NCBI GenBank assembly: GCA_028285265.1
Contig: JANQPX010000048.1
Coordinates: 1 to 35,198, forward strand
Length of the DNA stretch: 35,198 nucleotides
Source: Geminicoccaceae bacterium
GTDB taxonomy: Bacteria; Pseudomonadota; Alphaproteobacteria; Geminicoccales; Geminicoccaceae
Direction: 5' to 3'
Part shown: positions 16,261 to 24,717 of the stretch, piece by piece
Numbering within the stretch: position 1 is the first letter of the stretch
Layout of the letters: every line of letters starts with the position of its first letter
Program-made: the position numbers and the translations under genes
The notes under the pieces: model-generated
Seen by the model: only the letters and a program-made list of their open reading frames with translations
Told to the model about the DNA's origin: nothing
Database searches by the model: none

Positions 16261-17247
16261 ATGGGGCGCCGAATCCTCACGGCTGGCTTCGTCATTGTTT
16301 GGATCACCATATGGGTGGATGGTACGCTAGGCGCAGGTCTAGTCGACATCGACCAAGCACATGAATTTGGAGTCTATGCGACCAGGATCAGTCAGGTTCT
16401 TGATAGGCGTGTCGCCACTGAGGCGCAGGATGAGCCGGTTGGCATCGAGCTCGCTCAGGCCCGATCGAAGGCTGGTGAGGTCAAGCTGCTCATACGCACC
16501 AATTTCTTGCCGTTCGTCGATCCCAATCATCCCGAAGGTGGCGTCCTTGTCGGGATGATCAGAAAGGCTTTCGAGTATGCCGGCTATGAGCCTGTCCTCG
16601 AATTTTCCGGCTGGGAAGCCGACGGGACGCATTTCCGACGCGTGAACGTTCTCTATCCGTACGACCGCAGCAAGGAAGCCGAGTACCTTTTTTCAGCGCC
16701 GATCGTGAATATTGTTGCCCATGCCTACAGGCATCGCGACAGCAATTTGAGTGTTGGCAATGTCGCAGATCTTGCTGGTCGTCGCGTCTGCGCCAGCCAG
16801 GGTTTTCTGGCGCAAACGATATTTGCGCTGGGAAGTTCTACCGAAATCGATCCCGTCGAGGGCGATCTCGTCAGCTGTTTCCAAGGTCTCCTTGATGGTG
16901 AGCATGATATTGTCTTGGCAGAACGGGGGATCGGCGAACTCTATGTCAATGAACTCGCTATCGAGTCCTGGCTGGCAGCGAGCCAGGATGCCATCGATTT
17001 GGGCAGCCTTTATGCTGTGATGCCAAGATTCTCTCCTTACAGTACCGTCATGATGCATGACCTGAACAAAGCCCTGACCAAAATGCGGCAATCCGGTGAG
17101 CTTGGGGAGCTTCTCAATGCGGACAAGAGAAGGCGCAGCGCTTTCGTCGATGACAATCCCATTCCGCGGTCAGAAGTCACGTCACCTCGGGAGGCTGAGA
17201 GCCCAGAGACCGACGGTTCAAGAGCACCGAAAGGCGCGACAATGTGA
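16261..17247 (+). CDS. Periplasmic solute-binding protein, family 3 type
   Basis: This 328-residue protein has a signal peptide (ILTAGFVIVWITIWVDGTLG, cut near residue 25). After a roughly 50-residue spacer, the domain at about 75-285 is a type-2 binding fold: VKLLIRTNFLPFVDPNHPEG, then GMIRKAFEYAGYEPVLEF and VADLAGRRVCASQGF. It shares the run 'F.P..D...PEGG......AF...GYEPV..F..W' with the LysM-bearing protein just upstream, so the two are tandem paralogues, but it has no LysM domain. The C-terminal 40 residues are polar, rich in Pro, Glu and Ser, and probably disordered. GAAGGG precedes the ATG. No ABC transporter partners are present. Confidence 0.83.
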   Translation: MGRRILTAGFVIVWITIWVDGTLGAGLVDIDQAHEFGVYATRISQVLDRRVATEAQDEPVGIELAQARSKAGEVKLLIRTNFLPFVDPNHPEGGVLVGMIRKAFEYAGYEPVLEFSGWEADGTHFRRVNVLYPYDRSKEAEYLFSAPIVNIVAHAYRHRDSNLSVGNVADLAGRRVCASQGFLAQTIFALGSSTEIDPVEGDLVSCFQGLLDGEHDIVLAERGIGELYVNELAIESWLAASQDAIDLGSLYAVMPRFSPYSTVMMHDLNKALTKMRQSGELGELLNADKRRRSAFVDDNPIPRSEVTSPREAESPETDGSRAPKGATM

Positions 17248-17269
17248 CAACCGGTGATGACCGGGCCTC

Positions 17270-17311
17270 ACCGACATTCATATCTTCGCTTGGCTCTTGA
17301 GATATGTCGGT
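17270..17311. terminator. Hairpin between convergent genes
   Basis: ACCGACAT (17270-17277) pairs with ATGTCGGT (17304-17311), with further partial pairing inside (ATATC and GATAT). It lies 22 bases after the stop of the binding-protein gene. There is no T-run, so a termination role is only likely from position. Confidence 0.4.
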
Positions 17312-17404
17312 CGTCGCAGGAGTCTAGCCGAGACTTTGAGATTTACCCTTGTTTTGACAGCCACCACTGCTGGATCTCCGTCAGGGTTGGATGAGCCATC
17401 GGAG

Positions 17405-17502
17405 TTAGGAAACCTGCATCAACTGAGCGGCTCGCGAAACAGAGCAGCGATACGCCACTAGCGTAATGCCAACTTCTTTCTTGAAAACCCTGGCAAAGGC
17501 GG
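17405..17502 (-). pseudogene. AraC-type HTH fragment
   Basis: The minus strand reads AFARVFKKEVGITLVAYR, then SVSRAAQLMQV and a stop. This resembles the end of the first helix-turn-helix of AraC-family regulators ('F.R.FK...G.T...YR...R...A..LL'). Only about 30 codons survive and there is no start or second HTH. It may be a chance match. Confidence 0.35.
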
Positions 17503-17504
17503 CG

Positions 17505-19829
17505 TCAGCGGTCGTCAGCAATTGGCTTTGAAGCTGTTGCCCCTTCGTCGTCTAAGGCAGCTTGAGCCGCTGCGGCTGCACGTCGCTTGAGATCTTCACT
17601 ATGATTTTCTGCCGGATCTGGCAGCTCGATTTGCACCCGACGATGGGCAAGAGCGATACCGTTTTTATATAGCTCGTCCCGCACACGTTGATAGACGACG
17701 CGCCTTAGCACGAACTGCTCGCGCGGCTTGCACATGAACTTAGTGCCGATCACCAAGACGCCATTTTCGACCCGCCGGACACCCTGAGACTTCAGCGGTG
17801 CTAGAAAGTTGGGGCCATGTACTGGGTCCTCCATCAACGCAAGGCCAATGCGCTTCACGATCTTCCGGATCTTTTCGATGTCGGCTTCGTAGGGAACCTG
17901 GAACTCCTGCTTGTAGATGACCCAGTCGCGATTGTGATTGGTGACAACCAGCAGCTCGCCGAAAGGAATGGTCTGAACGGGCCCGCGATGATGCCGGAGC
18001 CGCATGGAGCGTATCGAGATCCGCTCGACTTCTCCTCGATACTCGGCAAACTCGATATACTCACCCACGCGAAACGCATCATCGATCAGAAAGAAAATGC
18101 CGGAGAGGATGTCTTTCACTAGCGCCTGTGCGCCGAAGCCGAGCGCAATACCGACTACACCGGCTCCCGCAAGCAAGGGGCCGATGTCGATGCCGATAGA
18201 TGACAGAACAATCATCAAGGTGACGATCACGAGTACCGTTAGCGCGAAGCCATGAAAGATCGGAAGCAACGTTCCGAGACGAGACGAAACAATGCCGAGG
18301 CCGCCTTCACTGTCCTCCGGCAAGTCTCCCAGTTCCGCCTTGGCTTTTTCATGCTCACGCTCGATGAAGCGAGAGATAACGCGCGACAGGGTCGTCCATA
18401 CAATGGCTGCAATGACGATGGTGATGCCAATCTTGAGGAGGACCGTCGCCACCTGCTGTCCTGTCGGCGTTTCGGTAAGGGCTATCAGATCAACGGCCAG
18501 GGCCTGAACCAGCGCGATGACACCGACGACCGAAAAGACCACCGAAAAAACCGGAAGTGCACGCCTGGATTCGTTCATGTGCGTCGCTTGGTGATCGGTC
18601 GAGTCGTCATTCTCGCCGATCCGGCCCGCGTACCAAGCAGCGGCAAAGGCAAGGCCTGCCAATAGTGCGGCGCTCGCTTCGCGCTCCTCGCCGGCGAATG
18701 TGCGAGCCGCCCAGACGGCGAACAACAACACGATACCAGTGGCCAGAAGAGCCGTTTGTTGCGGCGCAAGCGATCGAGCGGCCATGGCGAGGAAACTGCT
18801 CTCCTGTGCTGGTACGCTCTCGCCAACGTCAGGCGCCGCGCGAAGCACGGTTGCCAATGTCAGCGCCGTGACCAGCAGGCCTCCGGCAATGTGCCAGGTG
18901 GAGATCAATACAGGCGGCACCGCAAGTAGCGTCAACATGCCAGCATTCAGGGCAAAGAATGTGGCGATGATCATCACGGCGACGAACCATCCCGCGACCG
19001 TTCTTGCGGTCTGATCGGACATGCTGGGAAGGCGAAGTTGCGGTGATGTGGGCGCGAACAGGAGCCGGGCGAGAAGGAAGGCAGCGCCACCGACCGCAAT
19101 CACACCGAACCAGCTGATCAGAAACAGCCGCATCGGATCGAAGCGATCGAAGAATAGGAGGGACACGACGTGACCGGCGATGGCGAACGCCAGCAGCTGA
19201 CCGATCTGGGCACCGGTATACAGCATCAGAGCAAGAAGTTTGTCCCGCCGATTGGCCGGCTGAAAGGCGCCGATCTGGGTGGCAACCACATTGAGCAGAA
19301 ATCGGCGGGCGATCAAAGCGGCGGCGAGGCCAGCAACGATCATCAGCGCCAGATTACCGACACCTGCCCACATCCTCGGCCACCCCTGAAGATCGGTGAG
19401 AAGGGTGAAGGCATGATCGGCGATCTCGCCAATTCGAGGAAGGGCCTCGGATAGCGCGTTCATATTGTCGATGGCGGTGGATGAGCCCGCCCGGACGTTC
19501 TCAAGCAAGCTTGAGAACGTAACGCTTCCGGCATCTTCTGACACTTCAGCGATCGGAAAAACCGCCCGCTCGGCAAGGGTGGAGAGCAGAAGCTTTCGAG
19601 CCTGATCGTCCGTCAACGGGGCGACGAAGGTCTCGATTTCGTCAATGGCGAGGTTGTCAGGAAGCTCGATGGCTGATGGTCCATCAGATGATCCGGGCTC
19701 GCCCTCTTCAACCGATGCTTTAGGCAAAAATTGCGCTTGCAAGGTTGGCACATGAAATACAATGCAAAGCAGCACCAAAATGCAGACGAATTCGAGCCGC
19801 CCTCTCGCTAACCTGTTCACCACTGTCAC
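17505..19829 (-). CDS. Large MscS-family mechanosensitive channel
   Basis: This 774-residue protein has a signal-like first helix (LEFVCILVLLCIVFHVPTLQ), a periplasmic stretch to about residue 150, then about ten membrane helices. The MscS pore and upper beta domain lie at about residues 535-640: IGPLLAGAGVVGIALGFGAQ, then ALVKDILSGIFFLIDDAFRV, then GEYIEFAEYRGEVERISIRS with MRLRHHRGPVQTIPFGEL. The MscS core is in the C-terminal third, and the overall size fits the YbiO type of long channel. Such channels open under membrane tension and release solutes after osmotic downshift. The tail after about residue 735 is charged and Ala-rich. It is monocistronic and convergent with the binding-protein genes. 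Confidence 0.92.
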   Translation of the reverse strand: MTVVNRLARGRLEFVCILVLLCIVFHVPTLQAQFLPKASVEEGEPGSSDGPSAIELPDNLAIDEIETFVAPLTDDQARKLLLSTLAERAVFPIAEVSEDAGSVTFSSLLENVRAGSSTAIDNMNALSEALPRIGEIADHAFTLLTDLQGWPRMWAGVGNLALMIVAGLAAALIARRFLLNVVATQIGAFQPANRRDKLLALMLYTGAQIGQLLAFAIAGHVVSLLFFDRFDPMRLFLISWFGVIAVGGAAFLLARLLFAPTSPQLRLPSMSDQTARTVAGWFVAVMIIATFFALNAGMLTLLAVPPVLISTWHIAGGLLVTALTLATVLRAAPDVGESVPAQESSFLAMAARSLAPQQTALLATGIVLLFAVWAARTFAGEEREASAALLAGLAFAAAWYAGRIGENDDSTDHQATHMNESRRALPVFSVVFSVVGVIALVQALAVDLIALTETPTGQQVATVLLKIGITIVIAAIVWTTLSRVISRFIEREHEKAKAELGDLPEDSEGGLGIVSSRLGTLLPIFHGFALTVLVIVTLMIVLSSIGIDIGPLLAGAGVVGIALGFGAQALVKDILSGIFFLIDDAFRVGEYIEFAEYRGEVERISIRSMRLRHHRGPVQTIPFGELLVVTNHNRDWVIYKQEFQVPYEADIEKIRKIVKRIGLALMEDPVHGPNFLAPLKSQGVRRVENGVLVIGTKFMCKPREQFVLRRVVYQRVRDELYKNGIALAHRRVQIELPDPAENHSEDLKRRAAAAAQAALDDEGATASKPIADDR

Positions 19830-19844
19830 AACTCTCCGAACAAA

Positions 19845-20112
19845 TCATCCTCGCCAGTGATCAGGCGTGTGCTGCTCTTAAAGGTGAATAAGCCAGAACC
19901 ATTCCATCATTACCAATAATCTGATTGCACATGCCTTCCAGGAAGGCAGCATGAGTTGCACTCTAAAGCCGCCAGGCCAACGATCCGTTAAGCTGAAACA
20001 AGCCGAATTCTGCAACCGCCTTTTGGCCCCCAATCGTAGCGATACCGAACGCGTAGTGGTAGCCGAAAGGTTGAGGCACGACGTTGTTGGCCCGGTAGGC
20101 CCGAGCGTACAT
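19845..20112 (-). pseudogene. Type II NADH dehydrogenase (NDH-2), C-terminal remnant
   Basis: The minus-strand frame from 20112 to 19963 reads MYARAYRANNVVPQPFGYHY, then AFGIATIGGQKAVAEFGLFQ and LNGSLAW. This matches the C-terminal part of NDH-2, where the family has 'F.Y...G.LATIGR.AAVA......GF.AW..W..VH'. After a stop, other frames give EWFWLIHL, and near 19845-19866 RLITGEDD, which fit the family's membrane-binding end. The FAD/NADH-binding domains are missing and at least two frame breaks occur, so this is a dead fragment. Confidence 0.5.
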
Positions 20113-20364
20113 GTCTGAAGGTTCTGAAGTTTGAATGCTGACCGATCCAGTGTTGCCAGAGATGGGATGCCCAAAAGTCTGCCGCCTGAAGCGTCGTTAA
20201 GGGCAGAACCGGAGTAAGTTCATGGAAAAGTACCTGATCAGATTATTGCCCGGACTATTTTGGGCTTCGCCGCGCTCCTGTACATATCGCTTCGCGGGCG
20301 CAGCCAAAGCAAGAGGATATGTGAGAAGCTTTATCGATGATCATTTTCACTATCTTGATCGCCC
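20113..20364. other. Stretch between the NDH-2 remnant and IS630
   Basis: No gene is supported. The IS630 coding sequence ends abruptly at 20365, so the left boundary is probably a deletion or recombination junction. No terminal inverted repeat could be identified here. Confidence 0.35.
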
Positions 20365-20790
20365 TCAGAAGGCCATTTCAATCGGATTGAAGTCAGGACT
20401 GTAGGACGGCAGGAACCTGAGCTTTGCACCGGCTGCTTCAATCGCTTCATGGACGGCAACCGGCTTATGAGCGGGGAGGTTATCCATGACCACGATGTCT
20501 CCTGGAGACAAGGTGGGAACCAAGACCTGCTCGACATAAGCAAGGAAGGCGGTGCCATGCATCGGACCATCAAGCGTCATAGGTGCGGTCATACCCTCCA
20601 ACCGAAGCGCGCCGACAAAGGTCGTGGCTTTCCAATGCCCGTCGGGAGTCGGCGCGCGACAGCGTTCGCCTCGAGGGGCTCGTCCATAACGCCTGGCCAT
20701 CTTTGTTGATGTCCCGGTTTCATCGATGAACACCAGGCGCTCGGGCTCAAGATCGATTTGCGCATCGAACCAAGCCTGCCGTCGGCGCAA
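20365..20790 (-). pseudogene. IS630 transposase, catalytic (DDE) part, truncated
   Basis: This 141-residue frame contains all three acidic motifs of IS630/Tc1 transposases: LVFIDETGTSTKMARRYGRA (first Asp), DIVVMDNLPAHK (second Asp) and SYSPDFNPIEMAF (Glu). Intact relatives continue after MAF with a SKLK-type helix of about 40 residues; here a stop follows MAF directly. The part joining it to orfA (an AHAAEQQRPDVLRRRQ-like run) is in this frame upstream of the listed ATG, so the real product is expected only through frameshifting. Confidence 0.8.
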
Positions 20791-20809
20791 AACGTCAGGA
20801 CGTTGTTGC

Positions 20810-21172
20810 TCAGCGGCGTGCGCGGTTTTTTTTATACGTCATGTCGTGACGATCAAGCAGACGCCAGATCGAACTTGGCGCCACACGGAGGCCATGAGTT
20901 TGTTCGACATAGTTGGCCAGCTCAGCCAGCGTACGATCCGAGTTCTTCGCCAACATTACGATCTCATCGGCATAGGCTTCGAGCCGATAGGAACGATGAT
21001 CGCCACCTCGCGCACGCGGTTCAACGCTACCGGTACGTCGCTTCTGGTCGGCCCATTTGATCGCCGTCGAGGGAGCCACCTTAAACAGCTTCGCAGCTGA
21101 ACGCCGCGACGTACCACCTTCAACAGCTGATACCAGCCGTTCACGTAAATCCGTCGACAGAGTTTTTGGCAT
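20810..21172 (-). CDS. IS630 transposase orfA, helix-turn-helix part
   Basis: From the likely start MPKTLSTDLRERLVSAVEGG (ATG at 21172), this frame gives 120 residues with the two N-terminal HTH motifs of IS630 transposases: RRSAAKLFKVAPSTAIKWAD, then ELANYVEQTHGLRVAPSSIW and RLLDRHDMTYKK. It ends ten codons after an AAAAAAAA run. Skipping one base there restores the usual TYKKTAHAAEQQRPDV reading into orfB. The run could be a slippage site or a simple inactivating insertion. Confidence 0.8.
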   Translation of the reverse strand: MPKTLSTDLRERLVSAVEGGTSRRSAAKLFKVAPSTAIKWADQKRRTGSVEPRARGGDHRSYRLEAYADEIVMLAKNSDRTLAELANYVEQTHGLRVAPSSIWRLLDRHDMTYKKNRARR

Positions 21173-21341
21173 CAGGGCTGGCCATCCCATAATCACATAA
21201 CCAAACAAATGGGAATCCCTAATGATTCCATATGGTTAAATTTTGCTCTAGTTGCAATAATCTTCGGAGGAAGGCCCTAATTCGGTAGCCAGGTGATTAC
21301 AAATTCGAAGATTACCAAGCAGTGACCTGCTCACTTGATGG

Positions 21342-22355
21342 CTAGCTGGCGAGCCAGGCGTTGATCTTTTCCAACGCTGTGGGATTGACGTTGACGCCTT
21401 TGCGTTCCGCCCGTCGTCTGGCGGCCCTTCGGCCGTCACCCGGAAGACGAGCACCTGGTTGATCTCGCATCTCTTCGACCAACGATGTCAGGCGCTCATT
21501 GAACAGGCCGCCGGAAGTTAGAGCAGGGTTTAGCGCCAGGAAGAACTGTCCGGTTTTGGGTGGCCCGCCCTTGGTGCCGGAGAAGGGGCTGGCATTGATG
21601 CCCAGGGTTGCTCCGGTCATGGCCGCCGCCATGATCTCCACCATGAGGGCGACGCCAACGCCTTTGTAGCCGCCGGATGGCGCCATCGAGCCCTTGAGCG
21701 CGATCGCCGCGTTGGTCGTCGGTTGGCCGTCGGGATCAAGAGCCCATTCCGGCGGGATCGGGAGATTCTCCCGCGCGTGTTTCATGATCTCGCTCTTGGC
21801 GATCACGCTGGCGCTCTGGTCGATAAGAACGGCGGCGGCGCCATCGCCATCCGGTGCGGCCAGCGAAAAGGGATTGGTGCCGACCGCCGGCCGCCTGCCG
21901 CCAACGGGGGCGATCGATGCGGGCGCGTTGGTGAAGCCGATGCCGAGTAAGCCAGCCGCTGCGAGTTGGCCCGTGTGGTAGCCGAGCACGCCGCAATTGT
22001 AGGAATTGTGAATGGCGAGTGCGGCGACGCCCTGCGCTTGGGCGAGAGGAATCAGCTCCTTGAAGCCGAGTTCGATCGCGGGATGGGCAAATCCTGTCGA
22101 AGCATCCACGGTGATCACCGAAGGTGCTGGCCGGGAGACGGACGGGGCCGCCTGGCCGTCGACCTTGCCGCAGCGAACATGCTCGCAATAGGTCGGTATA
22201 TAGGCCAGGCCATGGCTCGCGATGCCGTTAGCCTCCGTGGCGGCCGTCGCCTTGGCAAGCGGACGCGCGTTGGTTGCCGACGTCCCGGCTTGGGTGAGGG
22301 CGCGAAAGGCGAGATCTTCGATCTCGTCCAGCGTCATGACGTTAGGGTCGGTCAT
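21342..22355 (-). CDS. Ldh-family (malate/L-lactate-type) NAD(P)H oxidoreductase
   Basis: This 337-residue protein starts at the ATG at 22355. It belongs to the Ldh_2/MDH family unrelated to classical LDH: an ASHGLAYIPTYCEHVRCGKV motif, FAHPAIELGFKELIPLAQAQ, then NSYNCGVLGYHTGQLAAAGL and GTNPFSLAAPDGDG. Members reduce 2-keto acids or cyclic imines such as delta1-piperideine-2-carboxylate and delta1-pyrroline-2-carboxylate, and some oxidise ureidoglycolate. It is the last gene of the five-gene operon under the LysR divergent region. With a BCCT importer and an aldehyde dehydrogenase, a cyclic imino acid intermediate is an attractive but unproven substrate. Confidence 0.88.
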   Translation of the reverse strand: MTDPNVMTLDEIEDLAFRALTQAGTSATNARPLAKATAATEANGIASHGLAYIPTYCEHVRCGKVDGQAAPSVSRPAPSVITVDASTGFAHPAIELGFKELIPLAQAQGVAALAIHNSYNCGVLGYHTGQLAAAGLLGIGFTNAPASIAPVGGRRPAVGTNPFSLAAPDGDGAAAVLIDQSASVIAKSEIMKHARENLPIPPEWALDPDGQPTTNAAIALKGSMAPSGGYKGVGVALMVEIMAAAMTGATLGINASPFSGTKGGPPKTGQFFLALNPALTSGGLFNERLTSLVEEMRDQPGARLPGDGRRAARRRAERKGVNVNPTALEKINAWLAS

Positions 22356-22369
22356 CAAGGCTACTCGGT

Positions 22370-23029
22370 TCAGTTGTCGTCGGTGAGGCCGGCGCCAGCG
22401 CCTGAGAGACGAGAGGCCTCGGTTGAGGGGGCATAGGTGCGTTGAGCGAGGGCTTCGAGCCGGCTCCAGGCTGTCGTTGGCACGGCCGGGATACGTGCCG
22501 ACTCCTGCGTCAGCGCGGTCGGCGCGTTGAGCTGACTAGCATGCTGGCAACGGACGCCCGAAGTCCGGCTTGCCATGAGGGCGCTTTTGTTGCCCTCGAT
22601 ACCTTCACCTTTGTCGGAGAGCGTGACGATGACGTCATCCCAAGCGATCGAGATCACAGCCCCCGTCAGCTTCGCGGCACCGGCGACATAGGGAGCAAGC
22701 CAGAGCGGTTCTCTGGTTTCACCGAGTTCGATCGTTCTGCTGTCGGCGATGTCAGCCGCTATGTCACAGAGCGCCGTACCAGCGATCAGCGGGCAGAGGC
22801 CGCCGGAGGTTGCTTGCCAGACGCCATCGAGATCGGTGGGAGCCAGATCGGCATGGTTGTGCCGATCATGACGGCCCAGAATGCACGCGAGGCGCTCGGC
22901 GCTGAAAAGGCCTCGCACCGTGAGCCAGCGCGCGGCCTTGCCCGCCTCCTCGGCAAGGCCCCAGGGAAGGCCGGCGCCCCGTGCGGCACGCTTGCTCATG
23001 GTCTCGATCTCGCTCAATGAGAAGCGCAA
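22370..23029 (-). CDS. DUF3726-domain protein
   Basis: This 219-residue protein begins MRFSLSEIETMSKRAARGAG, then LPWGLAEEAGKAARWL, the hallmark of DUF3726. It continues with GLCPLIAGTALCD, then REPLWLAPYVAGAAK. No enzyme motif, signal peptide or membrane helix is visible. The function is unknown. The start overlaps the previous gene by 16 bases and the Ldh-family gene begins 14 bases after its end, so translation is probably coupled. Its position between an unknown 567-residue protein and a reductase suggests an accessory or subunit role. Confidence 0.8.
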   Translation of the reverse strand: MRFSLSEIETMSKRAARGAGLPWGLAEEAGKAARWLTVRGLFSAERLACILGRHDRHNHADLAPTDLDGVWQATSGGLCPLIAGTALCDIAADIADSRTIELGETREPLWLAPYVAGAAKLTGAVISIAWDDVIVTLSDKGEGIEGNKSALMASRTSGVRCQHASQLNAPTALTQESARIPAVPTTAWSRLEALAQRTYAPSTEASRLSGAGAGLTDDN

Positions 23030-24717
23030 GGACCGGCCTCCTGAACTGGCGGGTAGGACCAGTCATCGGCGTCTTCATCGGCGAGGTCGTTCGGGAACGG
23101 TGCGCCCTTGAACATATTGATGCGCAGCCAGCGATCGGAGCGCGGATCGAAATGGCCGGCCCCGAAGAACGAGAGCTTGCAGCGTAAGAGATCGATCGGC
23201 TGGAGGGTGCTGGCGATGGTGTTGTCGCGGATCTCGGCATAGGGGTAATGCGCCGCGATCTGGACTCGCCTTGCGATATGGCGATGTTCCGGATAGGCCA
23301 GGAGAAAGGCCGCCACAGTCGGACCGCCGCGCCAGCGATCGAGGTTCTGTGCCATGGCGGCGGCATCGCGTGCCGGCGCAAGCGGCTGTTCGTAAGGTTC
23401 GAGCTCCTCCTCGAAGCGCTCGCCCAGCCTCGGCTCCAGTTTCTCCGCAGACGTGTACCAGACACGCGCAAGGCTATCTTGAGACGTCCAGTCGATCTTC
23501 AGCGCCCATCCGTAGACCTCAACGAGGATCGACCGAAGTCGATCGAGGGGCATCGCACCGTCGATATGAAAGCTGCGGCCCTCATCGGCGGCCATGTCAT
23601 CGGCGAGATCATCGATCAGATCGCCATAGGGTTCGAGCATCAAGGAGACGAGTTGCTCCTGCCCTTCGATCGACAGGCTGCTTTCGGCCCAACGGTAAAG
23701 CCTGTCCCAGGGCGTCTCGCCTATGAGGCCGCCATCGGCGATGTAGTCTTCGACCTTGGCGAGATCAGCTCTGAGCTTAGCCAGTTTCGCAAGCTGCAGC
23801 TCATGGTCCGACATCCAGGTCTCGGCATTCAAACGAGCACGCGCGACCATGTTTCGGAAGATCGCCCATTCATGCGCTGTCGCCTCGGGCAACGACCGCA
23901 CGCGCGAAAGGGCCTTCTCGCGCGCTTCGATCCAGCGGCTGATCAGGACAGGATGGCTGACCAGAAAGGGCGCCATGCCGAGGCCGGTCGAGTTTCCGAT
24001 GCCGAGACGCCGTCGGATCTCAGGAGCGAGGGCTACGGCCTTCTCCGGGGATCTGCTCCTCGCCAAGTGTTCCACCAAATCGAGCACATAGGTACGGATC
24101 AGAAAGACCGCGAGCATCTCCACCTGGAACGGGCCGTTGAATTCCGGCCGATCGGCGATGGTTTCGCGGTCAGCGGCGCCGAACTTGCCGGAGCCATAGA
24201 CAGCGGTGGTGCGCATCAGATAGCCGACGGCTTCGACCTGCTCGGCGTCGGGCTGGCGGCCGGCGGCGAGGCTGTCGACGACATGCTCGAACAGACGGAC
24301 CGAGCGGTTCGCGCGTGACAGGCTGAGCTCTTTCGATGTGATCCGGCCGGCTTCCTGCTTCGGCACGTTATTGGAGAGGCGATCGATATCATCTGCGGTG
24401 GGTACGCCGTCGAACAGCGCAAACGTGCTGTCCCAAGCTTCGGCGATCACCCGATCCGAGCGCTGCTCCGCCGGAAGATCATGGGCGAAGCACACCAGAC
24501 TGTAGCTGCGCTCTGGTCCGTGAGCGGCGTAGATGGCAATGCCCACCCCGTTAGCATTGACGTCGAAGATCGGGCGATCGAATCGCCAATGTTCACGCTT
24601 CAGACGCCTGAGCAGGACGCGCATGAAGGAAAGACGGCATTGGTGAAATGAGCCGAGCCGGTCCAGGCGCATGACGGTTCCGGGAGGGCGCAAAGGCACC
24701 ATAGGCGTCATCCTCAT
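23014..24717 (-). CDS. Conserved-looking protein of unknown function (567 aa)
   Basis: I do not recognise this family. The ATG at 24717 overlaps the stop of the M19-like gene as ATGA, a sign of coupled translation. The protein is soluble, with no signal peptide or membrane helix, and is mostly helical and acidic. Notable runs are FDVNANGVGIAIYAAHGPER, DRVIAEAWDSTFALFDGVPT, AVYGSGKFGAADRE, RRLGIGNSTGLGMAPFLVSH, and near the end FFGAGHFDPRSDRWLRINMF. The GIGNSTGLGMAPFLV segment (about residues 245-259) looks like a nucleotide- or cofactor-binding loop, and its Gly/Asn/Thr residues are good candidates for an active site. It is embedded in the operon, so it is probably a real pathway component. 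The codon pattern matches its neighbours. Confidence 0.85.
   Translation of the reverse strand: MRMTPMVPLRPPGTVMRLDRLGSFHQCRLSFMRVLLRRLKREHWRFDRPIFDVNANGVGIAIYAAHGPERSYSLVCFAHDLPAEQRSDRVIAEAWDSTFALFDGVPTADDIDRLSNNVPKQEAGRITSKELSLSRANRSVRLFEHVVDSLAAGRQPDAEQVEAVGYLMRTTAVYGSGKFGAADRETIADRPEFNGPFQVEMLAVFLIRTYVLDLVEHLARSRSPEKAVALAPEIRRRLGIGNSTGLGMAPFLVSHPVLISRWIEAREKALSRVRSLPEATAHEWAIFRNMVARARLNAETWMSDHELQLAKLAKLRADLAKVEDYIADGGLIGETPWDRLYRWAESSLSIEGQEQLVSLMLEPYGDLIDDLADDMAADEGRSFHIDGAMPLDRLRSILVEVYGWALKIDWTSQDSLARVWYTSAEKLEPRLGERFEEELEPYEQPLAPARDAAAMAQNLDRWRGGPTVAAFLLAYPEHRHIARRVQIAAHYPYAEIRDNTIASTLQPIDLLRCKLSFFGAGHFDPRSDRWLRINMFKGAPFPNDLADEDADDWSYPPVQEAGPCASH

Larger units (their letters stand above)
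20365..21238 (-). mobile_element. IS630-family insertion sequence, 3'-truncated
   Basis: This minus-strand element has two transposase frames, orfA (20810-21172) and orfB (20365-20790), separated by a frame change at an eight-A run (20826-20833). An imperfect inverted repeat lies near 21195-21238 upstream of orfA. The 3' part of the transposase after NPIEMAF and the left terminal repeat are missing, so the copy should be immobile on its own. Confidence 0.75.

Noticed and set aside
23248..24318. 356-codon plus-strand open frame antisense to the 567-aa protein
   Set aside because: Its residues (Arg/Gly/His-rich, no motif) are typical of the reverse strand of a high-GC gene, and it has no ribosome site; the minus-strand gene is fixed by start-stop overlaps with both neighbours.
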